DNA of 5,695 bases from positions 1 to 5,695 of the forward strand of contig JACCYD010001283.1 in NCBI GenBank assembly GCA_013696695.1. Reading direction: 5' to 3'. This stretch comes from Deltaproteobacteria bacterium. GTDB lineage: Bacteria > Myxococcota_A > Polyangia > Haliangiales > Haliangiaceae. The notes under the pieces are model-generated. The model saw nothing but the letters and a program-made list of their open reading frames with translations, did not search any database and had not been told where the DNA came from. The position numbers were made by a program, and so were the translations under genes. The first letter of the stretch is position 1, and every line of letters begins with the position of its first letter. This document shows positions 1 through 4,319 of this stretch, one piece after another.

Positions 1-591
1 CTGCGGTGCACCAACCGCGACGTGATCGCGCGCCACCACGCGAAGGTCTATGGCAAGGCCGAGGTCGGTGCCCCGCCGATGTCGGTGCCGCACCTCGACA
101 CGCGGTGGATCCAGGGCGAGCAGGAGCTGTTGTTTGGCCCCTACGCCGGCTTCACCACGAAGTTCTTGCGCGAGGGTTCCGTCCTCGATCTCGTAAGATC
201 GATCGGCATCCACAACCTGGGCACGATGCTCGGCGCCGGGCTCGACAACGTCGATCTCGCTCGCTATCTCGTGGGCCAGGCGATGCTCTCCGTCGAGGAA
301 CGCGTCACGTTGCTGCGCGAGTACTACCCGCGCGCCAACGATGCCGATTGGGTTGTGCAGATCGCCGGGCTTCGCGTCCAGATCATCAAGAGCGACGGCG
401 AAGGTGGTGGCGAGCTCAAGTTCGGCACCGAAGTGGTGACCAGCGCCGATGGCACCATCGCTGCCCTGCTCGGTGCATCACCCGGTGCGTCGACTGCTGT
501 CTCGATCATGCTCGAGGTGTTGGAGCGCTTCTTCCCCGAGAAGCTTCGCTCGGCCACCTGGCAAGCCCGGTTGCGCGCGCTGCTGCCGTGA
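1..591 (+). CDS. mqo: Malate:quinone oxidoreductase, C-terminal part (5' end outside window)
   Basis: The frame is open from base 1 and ends at TGA 589-591, giving the last 196 residues; the family is about 490-500 residues long, so roughly 60% is missing to the left. Mqo is an FAD enzyme, peripheral on the inner membrane, that oxidises malate to oxaloacetate and passes electrons to quinone, bypassing NAD-dependent malate dehydrogenase in the TCA cycle. Recognition rests on the family's highly conserved C-terminal blocks: HHAKVYGKAEVGAPPMSVPH at visible residues 12-31 followed by LDTR, then LLFGPYAGFTTKFL, then VQIIK, and finally the GASPGASTA block starting at residue 158, which lies in the FAD-binding region. 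The last residues, WQARLRALLP, are a typical Mqo end, so the 3' end appears intact. The gene is probably unlinked functionally to the next one, which has its own promoter candidate. The FAD-binding N-terminus cannot be inspected. Confidence 0.95.
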   Translation: MRCTNRDVIARHHAKVYGKAEVGAPPMSVPHLDTRWIQGEQELLFGPYAGFTTKFLREGSVLDLVRSIGIHNLGTMLGAGLDNVDLARYLVGQAMLSVEERVTLLREYYPRANDADWVVQIAGLRVQIIKSDGEGGGELKFGTEVVTSADGTIAALLGASPGASTAVSIMLEVLERFFPEKLRSATWQARLRALLP

Positions 592-602
592 TTGGCAACT
601 CG

Positions 603-612
603 CGTCATGACG
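603..612. repeat. 10-bp perfect palindrome CGTCATGACG upstream of the phosphatase gene
   Basis: CGTCATGACG equals its own reverse complement and lies 12 bases after the mqo stop. Its centre is about 90 bases upstream of the start site predicted from the sigma-54-like promoter at 672-687. That distance is in the range used by sigma-54 enhancer-binding proteins, which bind inverted repeats. A 10-bp palindrome can occur by chance in a gap this long, so an operator role is only a suggestion. There is no T-run, so it is not an intrinsic terminator. Confidence 0.2.
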
Positions 613-671
613 GTGGCTAGTCGAGTGGTCACCCGAGCGTTTGCGATCAGTCGCTTGGTGGCGCCTCCGCT

Positions 672-687
672 TGGCATCGACGTTGCT
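672..687 (+). promoter_or_regulatory. Candidate sigma-54 (-24/-12) promoter for the phosphatase lipoprotein
   Basis: The sequence TGGCATCGACGTTGCT matches the sigma-54 consensus TGGCACG-N4-TTGCW at every position except C6 to T and G7 to C. It keeps the invariant GG and GC with exactly ten bases between them, and is preceded by the preferred pyrimidine. Transcription normally starts about 12 bases past the -12 GC, which here means around 697-699, only 2-4 bases before the ATG at 701. If real, expression needs an enhancer-binding ATPase, and the message is nearly leaderless, which agrees with the absence of a Shine-Dalgarno site before 701. No experimental support is available. Confidence 0.42.
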
Positions 688-700
688 CATCGTGGCCCGC

Positions 701-1858
701 ATGACGGCTCGTGCTGTGGTCGGTGTGTTGTTGTTCTCGGTCGTTGGCTGTGCAGATCCAGTGGAGCCCGACGAAGGAACTGTCAGCGATGGCAAGGCAG
801 ACGGCATCGCAGAGTTCCGCCTCGCACTGAACCGCACGAGTGCGGGTGTCCAGCGCGCGAAGGAATCGCCCAAGCTGCCGGGCGCTCCGGCCGGCACCAC
901 CAAGTTCACGTGTCCGATCGACGAGCGAACGGCGGATGGTTGGCGCCTGCTGTGCGAGCGCGGCAAGGAACAACTTCACCTGACGTTCGGACCCGGCGAG
1001 CTCGAGGGCGCTGCGATCTATCGCAAGTCGTCCTCGTCGCCCGACAGCCGCTCGTTCTATCACTGCGAAGCGACGTCGGCAGATCCCGACGAGTGGCCCG
1101 ACGTGCTGACGTGCACCGCGAAGCAGCCGAAGTCTCTGGTCGGCGGGCAGATGATCTCGCCGTTCTCGTCGTCACTCGATGGCGTGGGTATCGCGAACTC
1201 GCACCTCGTCGCGGAAGATGCCGCGACTGGCGCGAAGCTGTTCCGCGGCATGAAGCCGTTCCGCGATGTCGACTTCGCGGATCTCGAGGAGCTCGGCGTG
1301 GGCGCGGTGCTGATGTTCAAGCGCCCGACCACCTCGACCGAGGTCACCAAGGAGCTCGCCGCGCTGGCTCCGATCGGGATCACCGACACCAACTTCCTCA
1401 ACGTCCCGTTCGGGTTCAAGGACTTTGCCGAGTTCGCAGAGCCGTGCCGGCAGACCGTGCGAAGCCTCGCGCAGCTGAAACAATGGAGCGACAGCGGCAC
1501 CACGGCTTTCTTACATTGCACCGTCGGTGAAGACCGCACCGGCTACCTCGCCGGGCTGTATCGGTTACTGAACGAGACGTCTTCCGTCGAGGCGATCTTC
1601 GAGCAGGAGCTGTGCGAGCGCGGTTATTCCTCGGGCAATCCGCAGAAGCCACTGGCCGGCGTCGCGAAGGAGATCGACTCGGACCTGACTCCGCTGTTCC
1701 TCAAGATGGCGTTCAAGATCGCGAATGGCGAGCTGACGCCGGGCTCGCTCGACGAGAGCGTGTGCGACGTCGATCCGGAAGGCGACGCCGCGTTCGCCGA
1801 CGCCAAGTGGGATGCCGAGAGCTTCCGGTGCTCGGTGTCGACACGCTATCGCCTGTAG
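701..1858 (+). CDS. Lipoprotein with a tyrosine/dual-specificity phosphatase domain
   Basis: The 385-residue product starts at ATG 701. A TTG at 641 would add 20 residues, but that spoils the short signal peptide and would overlap the promoter candidate. The N-terminus MTARAVVGVLLFSVVGC is a lipoprotein signal with lipobox V-V-G-C and lipidated Cys17; Ala18 follows, so outer-membrane sorting is possible. An acidic tether (residues 18-35, including SDGKADG) and a Cys-containing domain of unknown fold (about 36-175) precede the phosphatase domain (about 180-360). That domain shows the entry motif LFRGMKPF near 180-187, then LEELGV, and the CX5R P-loop HCTVGEDRTG with nucleophile Cys273 and Arg279. 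Cys-based phosphatases form a thiophosphate intermediate on tyrosine, other phospho-residues or phosphoinositides; the substrate here is unknown. The DRTG ending resembles PtpB and LipA phosphatases. The stop lies one base from the stop of the convergent TIG lipoprotein gene. Confidence 0.85.
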   Translation: MTARAVVGVLLFSVVGCADPVEPDEGTVSDGKADGIAEFRLALNRTSAGVQRAKESPKLPGAPAGTTKFTCPIDERTADGWRLLCERGKEQLHLTFGPGELEGAAIYRKSSSSPDSRSFYHCEATSADPDEWPDVLTCTAKQPKSLVGGQMISPFSSSLDGVGIANSHLVAEDAATGAKLFRGMKPFRDVDFADLEELGVGAVLMFKRPTTSTEVTKELAALAPIGITDTNFLNVPFGFKDFAEFAEPCRQTVRSLAQLKQWSDSGTTAFLHCTVGEDRTGYLAGLYRLLNETSSVEAIFEQELCERGYSSGNPQKPLAGVAKEIDSDLTPLFLKMAFKIANGELTPGSLDESVCDVDPEGDAAFADAKWDAESFRCSVSTRYRL

Positions 1859-1859
1859 A

Positions 1860-2477
1860 TCAGATCACGGTGATCGAGCCAGCACCCCTGCCGTAACCGC
1901 ACCCAGGGAACTGACCCGCCTGGATGAAGTAATCGCCGGGAGCGACGTTGGGCAGCGTGAAGGTCAGGCTCGTGTCCGAGCTCGCGGTGACGTCCGCCGC
2001 CGTCCCACCGTTCGGTGGTGCGACGGTACGCAGCTGGACGATGGCCCCGAACAGGCCGGTGCCGGTCAGCGTGATCGCGTCGTTCGGACTGCCGACGGCG
2101 GGCGAGCTACCGGTGATCTCGGCCGTGTGCTCGTCGCGCACCGTGAGTGGCGGGCTGGTCGTGGTTCCACCGACGGTCTCGACGACGATCGGTGCGATGC
2201 CTGCCGGCGTCAGATCGGCGACGGTGATCTGAAAGAAGTCCGGACCGGTTCCGGCAAGCATCTGTTGGATACCGCTGATCGTTCCGGTTGCTCCCTGGAG
2301 ATTCATGCCGACCATGCTGGCGATCCCACCACGACATGCACTGTCACCGGAGTTGAACCCGGTGATCACCGGCGCGGGCGCGTCTGGCGGTGGCTCGGTA
2401 TCTGGCACGGCACCATCGGCGGCCGAGCCGCCACCATCGCCACACGCCCAGAGCATCACGAAGATCGCCACGCGCAT
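1860..2477 (-). CDS. Lipoprotein with two IPT/TIG-like immunoglobulin-fold domains
   Basis: Starting at ATG 2477, this encodes 205 residues. A GTG at 2546 would extend it by 23 residues but gives an overlong n-region; no clear Shine-Dalgarno site supports either start. MRVAIFVMLWAC is a short lipoprotein signal with lipobox L-W-A-C and Cys12. A flexible Gly/Asp/Pro-rich tether follows (residues 13-35). Residues 36-113 and 118-205 look like two IPT/TIG domains. The second is the clearer one, with the pattern SPAVGSPNDAITLTGTGL, then SSDTSLTFTLPNVAPGDYFI. TIG domains are beta-sandwich modules found in surface and cell-contact proteins; no catalytic residue is visible. Cys48 and Cys193 could form a disulfide. 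It is last in a co-directional cluster after the 79-residue protein (73-base gap) and the ferredoxin. Its role is unknown; an envelope binding or structural protein is the most one can infer. Confidence 0.75.
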   Translation of the reverse strand: MRVAIFVMLWACGDGGGSAADGAVPDTEPPPDAPAPVITGFNSGDSACRGGIASMVGMNLQGATGTISGIQQMLAGTGPDFFQITVADLTPAGIAPIVVETVGGTTTSPPLTVRDEHTAEITGSSPAVGSPNDAITLTGTGLFGAIVQLRTVAPPNGGTAADVTASSDTSLTFTLPNVAPGDYFIQAGQFPGCGYGRGAGSITVI

Positions 2478-2550
2478 GTGGGGATTGTCTGCGATCTGGC
2501 GCCACGAAGGAAACGATGAACGTGGTCCTCGGATCAGGATTCTCACAGCG

Positions 2551-2790
2551 TCAGAAAGCTGCGACGTAGGTCACGAGCATGGACGGCGAGAACGACGTCG
2601 GGCCTCTCGCCGCCGCGCGCGTCTCGGCCTGGGCGTCGAGGGCAGGTTTGTTCGCGATCATGTAGCCGAGCACCATCTGCTGATGTCGCGCCTTGCGCTG
2701 CGCGGGGCTCTCGTTCCGATATTTCGGATCGTCATCGGATGCCGCGATCTGAGCGACGAGCGCGGTCAACTTCGGATCGACCTCGGCCAT
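2551..2790 (-). CDS. Small hypothetical protein, 79 residues
   Basis: I do not recognise this protein. It starts at ATG 2790 and ends at TGA 2551. Codon third positions are mostly G or C, as in its neighbours, which argues for a real gene. The product is soluble, with no signal peptide or membrane segment. Residues 5-18 (DPKLTALVAQIAAS) and about 28-62 (from SPAQRKARHQQMV through the Ala-rich stretch) should be helical; the charged segment DDDPKYRNE separates them. The C-terminus is hydrophobic and aromatic, ending in YVAAF. A GAGAAG element sits 8 bases upstream of the ATG. It lies 38 bases after the ferredoxin stop on the same strand and is probably co-transcribed with it, so a partner or accessory role to the ferredoxin is possible but unproven. 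Confidence 0.6.
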   Translation of the reverse strand: MAEVDPKLTALVAQIAASDDDPKYRNESPAQRKARHQQMVLGYMIANKPALDAQAETRAAARGPTSFSPSMLVTYVAAF

Positions 2791-2798
2791 CCCGACAG

Positions 2799-2804
2799 CT
2801 TCTC
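2799..2804 (-). promoter_or_regulatory. Possible ribosome binding site for the 79-residue protein
   Basis: On the minus strand GAGAAG lies 8 bases before ATG 2790, within the normal spacing for a Shine-Dalgarno element. It is the best such site in a window where most starts have none, and it supports choosing 2790 as the start. The match to AGGAGG is partial. Confidence 0.35.
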
Positions 2805-2828
2805 AAAGCCGTTAGGTGAATTGGCGGG

Positions 2829-3206
2829 TCACAAGGGTTTTCGAGCGGGGACGAGCGTGACCGCTTTCTCGGGGCAGGCAACGACGCACAGCCCGCACGC
2901 CTTGCACGCATCCGCACGGACCGCATACGCGGTTTGCTTGCGGTGGGCGAACACCTTGATCTTCTGCATCACGGAGAGCGGCCGCCAATCGGCGTCTTCG
3001 ATCTTGCGAACCTCGAAGACATCGTAGGGACACACCGCGATGCAATCCGATTTTCCCTCGCACTTGCCGTGGTCGATCACCGGCCGATAACGAGCCGGCT
3101 CGGCCTTGCAGTGCTCGCCCGGTCGATCCGGGTGGCGCGCGGCGCGGCGCGCCTTGTCGCGATCGAAGTGTGTATTGCGCGGGGCGGGAAGGTCGTCATC
3201 GGACAC
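2829..3206 (-). CDS. Dicluster ferredoxin with an atypical first Fe-S motif
   Basis: This 125-residue protein starts at GTG 3206; an in-frame TGA lies a few codons upstream with no alternative start between. It is a soluble iron-sulfur electron carrier. The second motif is classical, CX2CX2CX3CP (Cys101, 104, 107, 111). The first is C-EGKSD-C-IAV-CP (Cys49, 55, 59), where Lys52 replaces the usual second Cys. By analogy with 7Fe and related ferredoxins, Cys101/104/107 plus Cys59 should bind a [4Fe-4S] cluster, while Cys49, Cys55 and Cys111 could hold a [3Fe-4S] cluster or a 4Fe cluster with a non-Cys ligand. A 48-residue, largely basic N-terminal extension contains one more Cys (33), and about 40 residues separate the two motifs, longer than in minimal bacterial ferredoxins. 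It heads a likely three-gene minus-strand unit. Its redox partner is not visible here. Confidence 0.9.
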   Translation of the reverse strand: MSDDDLPAPRNTHFDRDKARRAARHPDRPGEHCKAEPARYRPVIDHGKCEGKSDCIAVCPYDVFEVRKIEDADWRPLSVMQKIKVFAHRKQTAYAVRADACKACGLCVVACPEKAVTLVPARKPL

Positions 3207-3323
3207 GGGGCAGCCTAGCGCGAGTCAGGTCATCGCCGAGGCAGATTGCCCCCGAGTGCTTCCGCTCGTGTCGAGGTCGCCGACGACGGGCATCCGCGTG
3301 CGTTCTCTGTCAACATTCGCGGG
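3207..3323. promoter_or_regulatory. Divergent intergenic region between the ferredoxin and cyclophilin genes
   Basis: These 117 bases separate the minus-strand GTG start of the ferredoxin from the plus-strand ATG of the cyclophilin, so promoters for both genes should lie here or just inside the genes. I could not find a convincing -35/-10 pair or a sigma-54 site on either strand, and neither start has a strong Shine-Dalgarno site. The only structure seen is the small hairpin at 3253-3268. Confidence 0.5.
3253..3268. other. Short hairpin with tetraloop in the divergent spacer
   Basis: CGAGTG and CGCTCG can pair around the loop CTTC: five Watson-Crick pairs and one T-G pair. It sits about 55 bases before the cyclophilin ATG, so it could be in that gene's 5' leader or be an operator-like element. 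There is no T-run, so a terminator is unlikely. A stem this short may be chance in GC-rich DNA. Confidence 0.2.
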
Positions 3324-4319
3324 ATGACGTACCGACGACATGTCGCGCTCGCGATCGGCCTCTCCCTCGCAGCTGCCCCCGGCGTAGCGCCGGCGGATCG
3401 CCCTGCAGAGGCACCCGCAGAGCTCTCCGCCGCCGACAGCGCCAAGCTCGTCGACTTCTTCGACAAGCTGCTCGTGGCCATGGTCGCCCACCAGAACGAT
3501 TGCCCGAAGGTCGCGGTCACGATCGACTCGATGGTGACGGCGAACGCACCGATGTTGCGCGGCGTGATGAAGCAGCTCGCCGGCGGCAAGACGTTGTCGA
3601 AGGATGCGGAAGCGAAGCTGACGAAGCGCCTGACGGCGGACGGGGCTGCGCTCGCCAAGTGCGCCTCGAACGCGGCCGTCAACAACGCGATGAAGCGCAT
3701 CGAGAATCCCGATCTTCCGGCGGGTCCCTCGGCGGCGCTGCTGGCGGAGGTCAAGGCGCCGGTCGCGGCGGATCTCGAGCAGTACACCAAGGGCATCGCG
3801 GGCAAGGGCGACTTGATCGCGACGATCAAGACGTCGGTCGGCACGGTGCGCTGCAAGTTGCTCGCGGACAAGGCGCCGATGACGGTGGCGAACTTCGTCG
3901 GCCTGGCGACGGGCAAGAAGTCGTGGCTCGATCCGAAGTCGAACAAGCTCCAGAAGAACAAGCCCTACTACGACGATACGATCTTCCACCGCGTGATTCC
4001 GGACTTCATGATCCAGGGCGGTGATCCGACGGGCACCGGCATGGGCGGCCCGGGCTATACGTTCGGCGACGAGACGTCGCCGGCGATCAAGATGGCGCCC
4101 GGTGTGCTCGCGATGGCGAACTCGGGTCCGTCCACGAACGGCAGCCAGTTCTTCATCACCGAGGGATCGCCCTCGTATCTGGATGGCAAGCACACGATCT
4201 TCGGGACGTGCGCGCCGCTCGACGTGGTCGGCAAGATCGCCCGCGTCAAGCGCGACGACAGCGACCGCCCGGAGACCGCACTGAAGATGAAGATCACGAT
4301 CAGCCGCGGCGCGCTCTAG
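3324..4319 (+). CDS. Exported cyclophilin-type peptidyl-prolyl cis-trans isomerase with an N-terminal helical domain
   Basis: The 331-residue product from ATG 3324 begins with a Sec-type signal peptide: MTYRR, a hydrophobic core, and likely cleavage after VAPA (residue 24). A TTG at 3246 would bury the signal and is not preferred. Residues about 34-128 form a helical, lysine-rich domain with Cys60 and Cys113. Residues about 160-330 are a cyclophilin domain, which catalyses cis-trans isomerisation of X-Pro bonds during folding, here in the periplasm. Catalytic residues align with human CypA: FHRVIPDFMIQGGD gives Arg223 (R55), Phe228 (F60), Met229 (M61) and Gln231 (Q63); MANSGPSTNGSQFF is residues 264-277; YLDGKH is 285-290 with His290 (H126). 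Tyr285 replaces Trp121, which usually means weak cyclosporin binding. Cys177 and Cys296 are also present. The TAG stop overlaps the stop of the convergent kinase gene. Confidence 0.93.
   Translation: MTYRRHVALAIGLSLAAAPGVAPADRPAEAPAELSAADSAKLVDFFDKLLVAMVAHQNDCPKVAVTIDSMVTANAPMLRGVMKQLAGGKTLSKDAEAKLTKRLTADGAALAKCASNAAVNNAMKRIENPDLPAGPSAALLAEVKAPVAADLEQYTKGIAGKGDLIATIKTSVGTVRCKLLADKAPMTVANFVGLATGKKSWLDPKSNKLQKNKPYYDDTIFHRVIPDFMIQGGDPTGTGMGGPGYTFGDETSPAIKMAPGVLAMANSGPSTNGSQFFITEGSPSYLDGKHTIFGTCAPLDVVGKIARVKRDDSDRPETALKMKITISRGAL

Noticed and set aside
592..640. Intrinsic terminator after mqo
   Set aside because: No GC-rich stem followed by a T-run; the only symmetric element is the 10-bp palindrome.
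641..700. Upstream TTG, TTG and GTG starts (641, 683, 692) for the phosphatase
   Set aside because: None has a Shine-Dalgarno site, and all lengthen an already complete lipoprotein signal peptide; the codons overlap the promoter candidate.
592..1530. 312-codon + strand frame overlapping the phosphatase gene
   Set aside because: The product is Arg-rich with no domain, in a shifted frame of the gene that carries the lipobox and the CX5R motif.
2489..2504. Possible sigma-54 site upstream of the TIG lipoprotein (- strand, TGGCGCCAGATCGCAG)
   Set aside because: The GC element is one base out of register with GG-N10-GC and the TTGC half is absent.
1812..3027. Two long + strand frames opposite the TIG lipoprotein, the 79-residue gene and the ferredoxin
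   Set aside because: Both are antisense to genes with recognisable motifs, and their products lack any domain or signal peptide.
3299..3317. Possible sigma-54 site before the cyclophilin (GGGCATCCGCGTGCG)
   Set aside because: The spacing between GG and GC is one base short and the TTGC element is not matched.
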